The notes: generated by a model not told the origin, from the letters alone. Numbered from the stretch's first letter, positions 19,687-30,919 are shown. The stretch: 64,000 bases of DNA from Paraniabella defluvii (GCA_019316985.1 CP079215.1:3844001-3908000), one strand, 5' to 3'. Numbers and translations are program-made.

Positions 19687-20794
19687 TCACGGGTTATGGG
19701 CTCTATATTTTAGATATACTTCCTCTGCAAATAAAGATGGGTTAGGATATAAAGAACGGCTGTCAAAATTTTTTAAGGGGCGGTTCTGCTTTAGTTTGTT
19801 AACTAAATCCGGGTTGGCAAGCGCCGCTTTACCAATAGCAAACAGATCTGCCTGTTTCGTTTGCAAAAGATAATCGGCTAAGTCTTTATCATGTAAGTTC
19901 CCATTGGCAATTACAGGGCAGTTAAGTATCATTTTGCCAATCCGGTCAGCGACATTCCATTATTATATAAACATTCATTTGCCCATCCGGTGCTTTCGGC
20001 AGCTACGTGCAAATAGTCGATAGGTAATTTACTGAGTATCTTTAAAATAGCTATAGCGGCATGATGCCCCTCTTCCCAGCGATAATCGGGGTTATTCACT
20101 TTCCCTTCTGATATTCTTAGTCCGATTATAAAGCTTTCAGGCACCCGGCGCTTTATGGATTTAATGATGGTAGCAACCAGCCGTAGCCTGTTTTCCCAGT
20201 TGCCGCCGTATTCATCATCGCGGGTGTTGGTATAGGGCGTTAAAAATTGGTCTAATAAATAACCATTGGCATTATGTAATTCAATACCATCAAACCCAGC
20301 TTCCAAGGCATTCAATGCACTATTGATAAATCCATTTTTTACATCTTCAATATTTTCTTTTGTCATCATTTCGGGCATGGGAAACCTGCCTGGTTTGCCT
20401 CCGTAATGAGCCATTTTTTCACCTAAGGGCCGTATTGCAGAAGGGGCCCGGGTTTCATCAAGATGTTGCGAAATACCTCCTGCATGCATAAGCTGCGCTA
20501 TTGCTATTGAATCATGCCGGTGTATGCTGGTTACTATTTTTTTCCACTGTTCAATTTGTGTTGCGTTAACCAGTCCGGGTTGGTTAGGATAGGATCGGGA
20601 ATGTAAATTGTCTGTATAAATTCCCTCTGTGATTATGCCCCGAAGCCCCCTTTTGCAAAGTTTGTATAATACGCCTCCATTTCAGTAGTAGGTATACCGT
20701 ATAGGTCGGCGCTTACTCTTGTCATAGGAGCAACCAGAAACCGGTTGTTCAACTTTCTCTTTCCAATAGTTACTTCATCATATAACGTTTTCAT
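19687..20794 (-). CDS. Old Yellow Enzyme-family NADH:flavin oxidoreductase (frameshifts)
   Basis: FMN-dependent ene-reductase of the OYE family. It starts MKTLYDEVTIGKRKLNNRFL, followed by VAPMTRVSAD. Conserved parts are QLMHAGGISQHL, GFDGIELHNANGYLLDQFL (His-x-x-Asn substrate site) and the C-terminal CPVIANGNLHDK and LFAIGKAALANPDLV. Missing bases near 20645 (G) and 19932 (A) break the frame. Corrected length is ~370 residues. A Crp-type regulator lies just upstream on the same strand. Substrate unknown, probably an alpha,beta-unsaturated carbonyl. Confidence 0.88.
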
Positions 20795-20876
20795 GCTTAG
20801 TATATTTAAAGCATAAAGCTATAATTAAGCAAAATCGAAATTCTTCAACTAGTTGAAGAATTTTATTGATTGATTC

Positions 20877-21451
20877 TTATTTAAGTTGACTTAAATACTG
20901 GGGAGTAATATTAAGGTACCCGGCAATTTGCTTCCTGTTAAGCCTGTTTACTATTTTCGGATATTTTTTTAGGAAGCTGTGATAATTTGTTTCCGCTTTT
21001 GAGGAAAATAATTGTATCAGGCGGGTTTGCAAAGCAATAGCGCTGTTTTCATTGAGTATGCGAAAGAATCTTTCGAATACAGGAGACAGTGTATAAAGTT
21101 GTTCCAGCCTGTTTTTAGTTATTTGTAGCACCACCGAGTCCTCAAGTGCAATAATTTGTAAGGTAGCTGGTTCGATATTTCTAAAGCTTTTAAAATCGCC
21201 GGTCCACCAGTCTTCATGGGGAAATATAATATGTGTTCTTCCGCATTTTCATCAATAAAGGAAGTTTGAAATAATCCGCTAACAATATAACTCTCGTGCC
21301 TGCATATTTGTGGCGGGCGTAATAAATGCTGTTTGCGCTTTATCGTTCTTATCTCAAAAAACGACTCCAGGTCGGCAAACTCAATATTGCTGGTATTCAC
21401 CAACCGGCTTATATGTTGTTTAAGTTGCTCAATGGGGCAATACTCATGCAA
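20877..21451 (-). CDS. Crp/Fnr-family transcriptional regulator (apparent frameshift)
   Basis: Second Crp/Fnr-type regulator. The effector half has FEIRTIKRKQHLLRPPQICR and ESYIVSGLFQTSF. After correcting one base near 21225 it has FPHEDWWTGDFKSFRNIEPA, the typical Bacteroidota form of this fold. The winged helix is RKQIAGYLNITPQYLSQLK at the very end. The start is uncertain: TTG at 21451 (LHEYCPIEQLKQHIS) is used, but the frame stays open to 21508. It lies 82 bases upstream of the OYE gene, which it may control. Confidence 0.75.
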
Positions 21452-21537
21452 TAAACTTATTGATGCGAATGTAAAAATAATATAAAGGTTTGCAGCGCTG
21501 CGCCACAAACCTAAGATATTACCAGGGCCGAATTTTA

Positions 21538-22693
21538 TTATTCAGCCCAGCTCATAACATAATTATCATTTTCTATATCCAGCGCCTGTTGGGTAAGCAT
21601 CAGTGGCCGGAATGTATCCACCATTACTGCGAGTTCCTTTGTTTCTTTTGCTCCTATGCTTTTTCAACAGCTCCGGGGTGTGGTCCGTGTGGAATACCTG
21701 CCGGATGTAATGTAATCATACCGCGTGTTACATTTTTGCGGCTCATAAAATCCCCGTCTACATAGTAGATCACTTCATCGCTATCGATATTGCTATGGTT
21801 ATAAGGCGCCGGAACGGCTAAAGGATGGTAGTCGAATAGCCTCGGTACAAAGGAGCATACCACAAAGGCGTTGGTTTCAAAAGTTTGATGCACCGGTGGT
21901 GGTTGATGCACGCGGCCGGTAATCGGTTCAAAATCGTGGATGGAGAAAATATAGGGATAACAGCAGCCATCCCAACCTACCACATCAAAAGGGTGCGTGC
22001 CGTAATGTAATCCATACAACATTCCTTTTTCTTGGCTTTAATCATGAAATCGCCTTTCTCATCAAATGTCTGCAGATCCTGTGGCGGGCGTATATCCCGC
22101 TCGCAGTAAGGTGCATGTTCCATCAATTGTCCAAAGCGACTCATATACCTTTTGGGAAAACGTAAAGGCGTAAAGGATTCTACGATGAATAAGCGATTGT
22201 TCTCATCATTAAAAGATATTTGATAAATGGTGCCGCGGGGCAGCATAATATAATCGCCATAACTAAAGAGCAATTCGCCATATTGCGTATGCACGGTACC
22301 GCTACCTTCATGTATAAAAATAAGCTCGTCTGCATCTGTATTTTTATAATAGTAATCCCGCATGCTTTGTTGGGGCGCGCCGCCAGCACAATGTGACAAT
22401 CGTTATTGACTAACACGGGTATACGGCTTTGCAGATAGTCTTTTACAGGTTTGATGTTAAAGCCTTCAAAGCTGCGGTGCTGCAGCATTTTTCTTCAGCT
22501 ATCTGAGGACTTACATCCACCTGGGGTCGGTCCTGATAATTTGCGTAGGAGGATGACAATGGTATAGCAATGAGTAGTCATCGCTAAAACCTTCTGTAGA
22601 AAATAGCTGTTCGTTATATAGCGAACCATCAGGCTTTCTGAATTGTGTGTGCCGTTTATGAGGGATTTTTCCCAATGTATAATAATGAGCCAT
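21538..22693 (-). CDS. hmgA: Homogentisate 1,2-dioxygenase (multiple frameshifts)
   Basis: Ring-cleaving Fe(II) dioxygenase converting homogentisate to maleylacetoacetate. It starts MAHYYTLGKIPHKRHTQFRK. Cupin core segments are DADELIFIHEGSGTVHTQYG and DYIMLPRGTIYQISF. The iron/substrate region is GTHPFDVVGWDGCCYPYIFS and the C-terminal His motif is HPAGIPHGPHPGAVEK. Length errors near 22520, 22490, 22380, 22020 and 21658 split it into four frames; the corrected C-terminus is LDIENDNYVMSWAE at 21538. About 387 residues. Divergent from hpd. Confidence 0.92.
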
Positions 22694-22961
22694 GTACCAT
22701 AATTTAAAATGTAAAATGTGGAATGTAAAATATAGAACGGTTTGCTTTACATTCCCTGTCAAATATGAGTATTAAACATTTCGGCTCATCGCGCCATAGC
22801 CAGGGTAGCCAAAAGAAAACAGTACTTCCATTTTCTTTTATCAATCCAGTAGGTAAAGTTTCTAAAGTATGGCATCGTTTGTAAAGTACTTTTTATAAGT
22901 AACGCATTACATCATTGGCAGTTTAAAATTACAGATAAAATCATTGCATTAAAAAAATAAC

Positions 22962-22969
22962 TATCTTTG
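22962..22969 (+). promoter_or_regulatory. -7 promoter box upstream of hpd
   Basis: TATCTTTG matches the Bacteroidota consensus TAnnTTTG. A possible -33 element (ATTG at 22943-22946) is spaced slightly short. Transcription would start near 22976, leaving a ~168-base leader before hpd. Confidence 0.55.
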
Positions 22970-22977
22970 TATTACCG

Positions 22978-23070
22978 ATGAGGCCTGATTATCCATATAA
23001 AATTTTTACGGACAAGCGCGTAAATTACGTATTGCTTGTTGAGGCCCTTGCTACTGATCACCGTATCTAA
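22978..23070 (+). CDS. Putative 30-residue leader ORF before hpd
   Basis: ATG at 22978 opens a 30-codon frame ending TAA at 23070. The peptide begins MRPDYPYKIFTDKRVNYVLL and has three Tyr and one Phe in the first 17 residues. It starts within a few bases of the predicted transcription start. It is followed by AAAGG/CCTTT arms and a nine-T run (about 23091-23119) that look like a weak terminator, then by hpd. Codons for Tyr in a leader of a tyrosine-degradation gene suggest attenuation, but a short ORF of this size can arise by chance. Confidence 0.3.
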   Translation: MRPDYPYKIFTDKRVNYVLLVEALATDHRI

Positions 23071-23090
23071 CCTATTCCCGTATTTTCCTG

Positions 23091-23119
23091 TAAAGGAATT
23101 TCCCTTTCTGTTTTTTTTT
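23091..23119 (+). terminator. Terminator-like hairpin and T-run in hpd leader
   Basis: AAAGG and CCTTT flank AATTTC, followed by CTG and nine T. The stem is only five bases as written. One missing G in a homopolymer, common in this sequence, would lengthen it. Role in hpd control is inferred only. Confidence 0.3.
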
Positions 23120-23143
23120 CTTTTAACGATTAAAATTTTTGTT

Positions 23144-24275
<1,132 letters not shown>

Positions 24276-24421
24276 TTAGGTTGGCTGGGTGAGTGGTTGA
24301 CCGGTTGAGAGGTTGATAAGTTGACTGAGAGGCTTACGATAAGCCTGCTCATTGCACAGTCAATCAACAATAATCCATGATGCATGAACTATGATCTATT
24401 AAATATTTGATTTTTTTATTC

Positions 24422-25645
24422 ATGAAACTTTCACAATTAGCAGAAACGATGCCGGCCCCCGCGCCACTGGCTATAGGTAATGCCATCAGGAGCGCATCAG
24501 CAGGGGAGAGCAGATCTATAATTTAACCATTGGTGATTTTTCACCTTCCCTGTTTCCAATACCTCAATTGCTGGAGGACGCGATTATAAAAGCTTATCAA
24601 AATAAGCAAACGAATTACCCGGCTCCTGAGGGCAATGCAGATTTAAGAGAGCAGCTCTCTGCGTTTATACGTCATTTTCAAAACCTGTATTATGCACCTG
24701 CTGAAATATTGGTGGCATCAGGAGGACGACCGCTGATTTTTGCAGCGTATCAAACTATTGTTGACAGGGGCGACAAAGTGATTTACCCGGTTCCATCATG
24801 GAACAATCATTACTATGTACAGTTGAGCGGGGCAAAGGGCTGCGCTATCGAAACTGCTGTAGATAATAATTTTATGCTGACTGCCGAAGACATCCGGCCG
24901 CATCTGAAAGACGCTGTTTTACTGGCTTTATGCTCGCCTCAAAATCCAACAGGAACCTGTTATACACAGGAGCAGATGAAAGCAATAACGACCTGGTTGT
25001 TGAAGAAAATAGCAGGAGGGGGATAATGAAAAGAAGCTGTATGTTTTATACGACCATATTTATAACCTGCTGGTACAGGCATCAACGCAACATATTGACC
25101 CTGTTTCTGTTGGTCCGGCAATGAAAGATTATACCATTTTTACAGATGCTGTAAGCAAAAATTTTGCTGCTACCGGTGTGCGTGTTGGTTGGGGATATGG
25201 TCCTCAGGAAATAATCAATAAAATGAAAACGATTCTAAGTCATGTTGGGGCCTGGGCTCCCATGGCTGAGCAAAAGGCTTTGGCAGCTTTTTTAAACGAT
25301 TTGCCTGCTGTAGAAGAATATCTGTATAACTTTAAACGAAAGATCGCCCGCCGTCTTGATGGTTTTTATGCTGGTCTGATGGCATTAAAGCAGGAAGGGC
25401 TTCCTGTTGAAGCAATTGCTCCGCAGGCTTCTATTTACCTCACTGTAAAAGTAGATATCCCCGGTGATATTTTCAACGGGTTGCTGAACGAGGGTATTGC
25501 TGTAATACCATTTTCGGCTTTTGGTGCAAAGAAAGCTGATCAATGGTTCAGGTTAAGCGTGGGTAGCTGTAAGCTGGAAGATATTCCTGCAATTCTGCAG
25601 AAGTTCAGAAAAGTGTTGATGGGGAAAATAGAAATGGTTCATTAA
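24422..25645 (+). CDS. PLP-dependent aromatic/aspartate-type aminotransferase (frameshifts)
   Basis: Fold-type I aminotransferase. Start MKLSQLAETMPAPAPLAIGN. Landmarks are YPAPEGNADLREQLSAFI, the SPQNPTG motif (Asn binds PLP), YDHIYN and the Schiff-base Lys in DAVSKNFAATGVRVGWGYGP. The C-terminal Arg motif is FRLSVGSCKLEDI. Missing bases near 24490, 24988 and 25023 break the frame. Corrected length is ~408 residues. Its position between hpd and the fumarylacetoacetase gene suggests that it transaminates Tyr to 4-hydroxyphenylpyruvate; this is inferred from context. Confidence 0.87.
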
Positions 25646-25656
25646 AATACATGAAT

Positions 25657-26648
25657 ATGAAACTGGTCTCTTATATACATAATGGGAGTGAGCAATGCGG
25701 CATATTGCTGGATCAATATATTTATCCGACAAGCGGGATGGCAATGCCCGGTACTATGTCGGGCTTATTGAACCAATGGGAGGAGCTGTATCCGCGCCTG
25801 ATGGGTGTTCATGAGGAAATTATAGCAGGTAAATCATGGGGCCGGATCGGTTGGGATGATGTGCGATTGTTGGCGCCGGTGCCGCACCCTACTTCCTGCC
25901 GGGACGGTTATGCTTTCAGGCAGCACGTAGCTGCCGCGCGTCGCAATCGTAAAGTACCCATGATACCGGAGTTTGATGCATATCCCATATTCTATTTTAC
26001 CAATCATAACAGCATTCAGGGGCCGGGAGCCATCAGGTGCATGCCTGATCATTTTCAGAAGCTTGATTTTGAGCTGGAAGCTGCAATCGTTATAGGAAAC
26101 CCGGTCGTAATATTAAAGCAGCCAATGCCGATGCGCATATTGCCGGTTTGATGATCATGAATGATTTGAGTGCCCGTACTTTACAAATGGAGGAAATGCT
26201 ATTGAACCTGGGACCTGCGAAGGGAAAGGATTTTGCTACAGTTGTCGGTCCCTGGCTGGTAACATTGGATGAGCTGAGCAACTTCGAAATTGCACCCAAA
26301 GAAAACCACACTGGCAAAAGCTGGAATTTGAAAATGAGCTGTAGTGTAAACGGCATACAGGTTAGCGAAGGTAACCTGGGTGACATGGACTGGACCTTTG
26401 CGGAGATCGTTGAAAGAGCTTCTTATGGTGCAGACCTTTACCCCGGCGATATAATTGGAAGCGGCACTGTAGGCACTGGCTGCTTCTTGGAGTTGAATGG
26501 CACGGGTAAGCTCAACAACCCGGAATATAAGGAACAGTGGCTACAGGACGGCGATGAGGTGGTAATGGAAATAGACGGCCTGGGAACTTTGAAAAATACA
26601 ATCGTTGCTGAGCAAACGGATTGGAGTATATTAGCGTTGAAGAAGTGA
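25657..26648 (+). CDS. Fumarylacetoacetate hydrolase family protein (apparent frameshift)
   Basis: FAH-family hydrolase that would cleave fumarylacetoacetate to fumarate and acetoacetate. MKLVSYIHNGSEQCGILLDQ opens it (ATG 25651 is an alternative). Metal and catalytic region: FYFTNHNSIQGPGAIR and FELEAAIVIGKPGRN once one A is added near 26098. Then GLMIMNDLSARTLQMEE and GDIIGSGTVGTGCFLELNG follow, the last being the typical C-terminal FAH signature. About 331 residues, the short FAH form. It starts six to twelve bases after the aminotransferase stop, so they share a transcript. Its 3' end is duplicated downstream. Confidence 0.9.
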
Positions 26649-26921
26649 TGATTGCCTAACCGAAATGACGCGATGGCGCGAAGAAACACCATGGATCAAT
26701 AATAGAAGAGTTAGCATTAAGAAATACAATCGTTGCTGAGCATACCAGGATTGGAGAAGTCATGATCGATTAACCGTAATGGTGCAAGGCCAAGGAAAGG
26801 AAAGTAGGGAGGAGCCTGAGGATTTTAAGAAATATACTTATTGTTGAATGTCCGGATTGGAGTATTTTAGCATTAAAGAAGTCATAAATCGTTTAACCGC
26901 GATAATGCTAAGAAAAACACC
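26594..26921 (+). repeat. Degenerate repeats of the FAH gene 3' end
   Basis: AAATACAATCGTTGCTGAG starts at 26594 inside the hydrolase gene and recurs at 26722; a diverged copy (AAATATACTTATTGTTGAA) starts at 26830. Each is followed by GGATTGGAG and a stop or near-stop, then TTAACCG or CTAACCG. The copy at 26828 still reads RNILIVECPDWSILALKKS, close to the true C-terminus KNTIVAEQTDWSILALKK. ACACCATGGAT also appears twice, at about 26686 and 26917, the latter being the start of the next gene. No other gene is seen in 26649-26921. Confidence 0.75.
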
Positions 26922-27308
26922 ATGGATAAAATAAGATATGAGTATCTGGCCAACCAGATTTTTATTGCATGTCTGGAAGTACATAAGCAATTGGGGCCCG
27001 GGTTGCTTGAGTTCGTTTATGAATTTGCATTGGTAAAAGAATTACAGCTTAGAGATATATTTGTGCAGTATCAGGTGAAAGTTCCACTTATGTACAAAGG
27101 TCACGAAACAGGAAAAGATTTCTATATAGATGTATTAGTGGAAAATGAAATAGTTATAGAAGCCAAGGCTGTTGATCTGCTTCATCCTGTTCACCAGGCA
27201 CAGCTGTTATCTTATCTTAAACTGTCTGATAAGCGACTGGGTTTCCTGGTGAATTTTAATGTAGTATTACTGAAAGATGGCTTTAAAAGAATGGTTAACA
27301 ATTATTAA
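26922..27308 (+). CDS. GxxExxY family protein
   Basis: Intact 128-residue protein of the GxxExxY family. The defining motif is LGPGLLEFVYEFAL (Gly-Leu-Leu-Glu-Phe-Val-Tyr) at residues 25-38. Later parts, FYIDVLVENEIVIEAKAVD and LLHPVHQAQLLSYLKLSDKR, resemble a PD-(D/E)xK nuclease core (Asp...Glu-x-Lys). Function is not established. The family is often found in multiple copies in Bacteroidota and other phyla, sometimes beside repeats. Here the start region is itself part of the preceding repeat. Confidence 0.88.
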   Translation: MDKIRYEYLANQIFIACLEVHKQLGPGLLEFVYEFALVKELQLRDIFVQYQVKVPLMYKGHETGKDFYIDVLVENEIVIEAKAVDLLHPVHQAQLLSYLKLSDKRLGFLVNFNVVLLKDGFKRMVNNY

Positions 27309-27341
27309 TTCCTTGCGGCCTTGCGCCCTAGCGGTTAAGTT

Positions 27342-28208
27342 ATGATCTTAGATTTACAACAACTCAGCACAATTGATAAACAGTATTACCTGCAGCATAT
27401 TATCGCGCCGCGACCTATATGTTTTGCAAGTACCATTGATAAAGCCGGCCGGGTCAATTTAAGCCCCTTTAGCTTTTTTAACCTGTTTTCTACCGACCCC
27501 GCCATAGTCGTATTCAGCCCATCCCGCAGGGTACGGGATAATACTATCAAGCACACTCTGGAGAATGTGCTGGAGGTTCCGCAGGTTGCGATCAATATAG
27601 TCGATTACGATATGGTGCAGCAAACTTCTCTTGCAAGTTGTGAATATAGTAAAGATGTCTCGGAGTTTAATAAAGCAGGTTTTACCATGCAGCCCGCTCA
27701 ATTAATACAACCGCCGCTGGTTAAAGAGAGCAAGGCAAAAATGGAATGCAGGGTACTTGAAGTAAAGCCCCTGGGGAATAAGGGAGGAGCAGGCAATCTC
27801 GTTATATGCGAGGTGTTACGCATACATCTGGATGAAAATATTATAGATGGTAACGGCAGGATCGATCAGCGGAAATTGAAACATGTAGCACGCCTTGGAG
27901 GTAACTGGTATTGCAGGGTTGATCAAACCAATCTTTTTGAGGTGGAGAAACCTAATGTGAAGCTCGGCATCGGCTTTGATGCATTGCCCGAAGCTATTCG
28001 AAATAGTAAGATTCTTACCGGCAACCACCTGGGTATTTTGGCCAATGTTGAAATGCTCCCGCAGCTACAGCCCGACTTTTCCGATACCGGGTTTGATCAA
28101 ATACCTGTTGATGCCGCTAACAGGAGTGAAGCTATACACCAATATGCAGCCCATCTTATTGAAGCCGGAAAAATAAACGAAGCCTGGCAGGCGCTGCTCA
28201 GGTCTTAA
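27342..28208 (+). CDS. Flavin reductase-like FMN-binding protein
   Basis: Intact 288-residue protein with a split-barrel flavin reductase domain. The N-terminal region YYLQHIIAPRPICFASTIDK and FSFFNLFSTDPAIVVFSPSR is the FMN-binding part. A C-terminal extension of ~80 residues (from VKLGIGFDALPEAIRNSKIL) is typical of this Bacteroidota subgroup. Possibly linked to aromatic breakdown by its position, but its substrate is unknown. Confidence 0.85.
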   Translation: MILDLQQLSTIDKQYYLQHIIAPRPICFASTIDKAGRVNLSPFSFFNLFSTDPAIVVFSPSRRVRDNTIKHTLENVLEVPQVAINIVDYDMVQQTSLASCEYSKDVSEFNKAGFTMQPAQLIQPPLVKESKAKMECRVLEVKPLGNKGGAGNLVICEVLRIHLDENIIDGNGRIDQRKLKHVARLGGNWYCRVDQTNLFEVEKPNVKLGIGFDALPEAIRNSKILTGNHLGILANVEMLPQLQPDFSDTGFDQIPVDAANRSEAIHQYAAHLIEAGKINEAWQALLRS

Positions 28209-28490
28209 GCCGTATAGCCTTTGAACTACATGACTTATTGAAGCTATATACTTTAATATGCCTGTTTTTTACTTTATCACTGCTGCATGACGGGTAGTGT
28301 TTGCCTTACATCTTTTACCAATCCTTAACAAATTGAACGGATTACCATTTTCACAGAAACGGTATTAAGAAGTATCTGATCAAAAAGTCAGATAAGCCAT
28401 TAGCATACTGATGTGAATATCCGGAGTTGACATCAATATTGCTTACTGCCTGAGGCTGGCCACAGCTTTTAATCATTAAAAACTTACATA
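28209..28490. other. Intergenic region without recognised gene
   Basis: No credible coding frame on either strand. The last 60 bases probably hold the promoter for the lipoprotein gene, but I see no good TAnnTTTG box. Confidence 0.4.
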
Positions 28491-29141
28491 ATGAAACGCT
28501 TATTTTTTGCAATAGCCATATTGCCCTGGCTGCTTATTGCCTGTAATACCGTAGTATTTGAAGAACCACAACCTGCGATGAATGACACTTTAAAAGAAAT
28601 TCCAAATAACCTGACAGGTCGTTATTTTGACTATGATAATGCAAGGGAATTGTTTATTACACCAGAGCTGATTTTTACCGTTAAGTCAACCGAAGATACG
28701 GTAACGGCAAGCCAATTACATACAGGAGCAGCGATAAAAGGAGATACCTTATACGAGGCTAATCGAAAATATAAAATAACCAGGATTACCGATTCGTCAT
28801 TTACCGGGTACAGGTATATTGATACTGTTTTTAACCTGGCCGATCAACACCAACTGCTAAAAGCAGAAGGAGACGATTATTACCTGAATTATAAAATGGA
28901 AGACAATACGTGGTGGGTTACCCGTCTTTCATTCAGGGATAATGTAATCAATCTTGCCAATATAGAAACTGCCAATGAAGTGAAGGTGATGGAGTATATT
29001 ACCCAGGTTAAAAAGGATGATGACAAAGCGTTGCTCGTAAAGCCCGATAAAGAGCAATTTAAGAAATTCGTCAGCCAGCACGGTTTTACAAAAGGCAACA
29101 CCTATTTAAAAACAGATTCAATCATTAACAATATACTTTAA
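28491..29141 (+). CDS. Predicted lipoprotein of unknown function
   Basis: Intact 216-residue protein. MKRLFFAIAILPWLLIACNT is a lipoprotein signal with lipobox LIAC. I do not recognise the rest; it is polar and probably beta-rich (TGRYFDYDNARELFITPEL, then NYKMEDNTWWVTRLSF). The signal peptide is nearly identical, also at the DNA level, to that of the next gene 21 bases downstream, so the two leaders share ancestry. The pair is probably one operon. Confidence 0.75.
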   Translation: MKRLFFAIAILPWLLIACNTVVFEEPQPAMNDTLKEIPNNLTGRYFDYDNARELFITPELIFTVKSTEDTVTASQLHTGAAIKGDTLYEANRKYKITRITDSSFTGYRYIDTVFNLADQHQLLKAEGDDYYLNYKMEDNTWWVTRLSFRDNVINLANIETANEVKVMEYITQVKKDDDKALLVKPDKEQFKKFVSQHGFTKGNTYLKTDSIINNIL

Positions 29142-29162
29142 TAACCAGTTAATAAAAACTTT

Positions 29163-30728
29163 ATGAAACGATTCATTTTTGCAATAGCAATATTGCCCTG
29201 GCTGGGCTATGCCTGTAACCAATCCTATAAAAACAGGACTTCTGAAATGGCAGTGGAGACGATGGCGGACCAGGTGGCTTCACCGGATCCGGTTGAAGAT
29301 TTTAGCGGGGAAGGCTATGCCCATATCACCGAAAATAGTTTTACTACGGCCTTTGATCAACCACTATCTACTTTTTCAGTTGATGTAGATAAAGCAGCTT
29401 ATAGTAATGTAAGACGCTTTTTAAATAACGGTCAGTTACCGCCGGCAGGTGCGGTTCGCATAGAAGAAATGATCAATTATTTTGATTATGATTATCAACA
29501 GCCCTCGGGCAGCGCTCCCTTTAATGTGATAACAGAAGTAGCTGGTTGCCCCTGGAATGAAAAACATCAACTCGTACATATAGCTCTTAAGGGAAAAGAG
29601 ATAGAGAAGTTAGAACAGCCTTCTTCCAACCTCGTTTTTCTGATCGACGTTTCAGGATCTATGCAGGATGAAGACAAGCTACCGTTGCTGAAAAAGTCAT
29701 TACTAATGCTTACCCGGAATTTACCGGAAGAAGACAATGTTTCCATTGTTACTTACGCAGGTAGCGCTGGTTTGGTGCTGCCGTCAACAAGCGGTGCTGG
29801 TAAGTCGGATATCGAAGAGGCTATTGATAATCTCGAAGCCGGAGGCTCAACCGCGGGTGGCGAGGGCATTCAGCTGGCATATAAGATAGCCCGCGAGCAT
29901 TTTAAAAGAACGGCAATAACAGGGTTATTATAGCAACCGATGGAGATTTTAATGTAGGAGTGAGCAGCGAAGATGAATTGGTGCGCCTGATTGAAAAAGA
30001 AAGGGAAAGCGGCATCTTTTTATCGGTGCTCGGATTTGGGACAGGCAATTACCAGGACAATAATATGCAGCAGCTGGCAGATAGGGAAACGGCCATCATT
30101 ATTATATTGATGGACTGCAGGAAGCAAAAAAGTATTGGTAAATGAATTAAGTGGTACGCTTTTTACCATAGCCAAAGATGTTAAAATACAGGTAGAGTTC
30201 AATCCTGCTAAAGTACAGGCCTACCGGTTGATTGGATATGAGAACCGGATGCTGAACAAGGAAGACTTTAACGATGATCAAAAAGATGCCGGCGAAATAG
30301 GAGCCGGGCATACGGTGACGGCTTTGTATGAAGTAATCCCGGTTGGCGTGAAAAGCGATTTTGTAAAAACGGTAGACCGGTTAAAATATCAGAAGACCGG
30401 TAGCTTATCAGAAAATAACTCAGATGAATTATTTACGGTGAAGCTCCGATATAAAAAGCCCGATGAAGAGGAGAGCCGGAAAATGACAATCGCTGTTCCT
30501 GATAATGATGAAGATTGGGAGGATGCCAGTGAGAATTTCAGGTTGGCAGCTGCTGTAGCTGAGTTTGGTATGCTGCTCCGTAATTCTGAATACAAAAGCA
30601 AAGCAAGCTATGAGCAGGCGCTGGCTATAGCCAAAACCGCCCAAGGTATTGATGAAAATGGATATAGGTCGGAGTTTACAGATCTTATAAAAGCGGCAAA
30701 GAATCTTAGTGGAGGGCTTGATGATTAA
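29163..30728 (+). CDS. von Willebrand factor A domain lipoprotein (frameshifts)
   Basis: Cell-surface or periplasmic lipoprotein (MKRFIFAIAILPWLGYACNQ, lipobox GYAC). After an N-terminal vWF-associated segment (LSTFSVDVDKAAYSNVRRFL, then VRIEEMINYFDYDY) comes a VWA domain with a MIDAS motif FLIDVSGSMQDEDKL and the threonine/aspartate region GGSTAGGEGIQLAYKIA and IATDGDFNVGVSSEDELV. The C-terminal part (SDELFTVKLRYKKPDEEESR) matches the DUF3520 region of YfbK-type proteins. Missing bases near 29912, 30088 and 30128 break it into three frames. Corrected length is ~522 residues. Metal-dependent protein binding is likely; partner unknown. Confidence 0.88.
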
Positions 30729-30754
30729 CGATAGTTTTTATATCTAATGGCAAT

Positions 30755-30919
30755 ATGCAAAGGTACAACGAACAGTACACAGCATTTTCTAAATCCAAAA
30801 TGAACCAATGTATGTTAGGGGAGATCTTCCTTGCTTTTGTAACTGCCTGGCCCTTATGGATCATAATGATAACGATCATTTTTATTGTTAAACGAAAGCC
30901 GCAGGCGCTGGAGATCTGA
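30755..30919 (+). CDS. Possible small membrane protein, 54 residues
   Basis: ATG 30755 to TGA 30919 encodes a peptide with one hydrophobic span, EIFLAFVTAWPLWIIMITII, followed by FIVKRKPQ (positive inside). It begins 26 bases after the VWA gene stop. No homologue is recognised and no ribosome-binding site is visible, so coding is uncertain. The rest of 30729-31071 holds only the terminator. Confidence 0.4.
   Translation: MQRYNEQYTAFSKSKMNQCMLGEIFLAFVTAWPLWIIMITIIFIVKRKPQALEI

Noticed and set aside
23036-23143. N-terminal extension of HPPD to 23036
   Set aside because: The frame is open, but the sequence is hydrophobic low-complexity leader (runs of T) and homologues begin near the ATG at 23144.
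26594-26921. CRISPR array reading of the FAH 3' repeats
   Set aside because: Repeats are coding-derived, unequal in length and spacing, and diverged; no cas genes are nearby.
26922-27308. GxxExxY gene as a defence nuclease system
   Set aside because: The family has nuclease-like residues, but no partner genes or experimental support can be seen here; reported only as unknown function.
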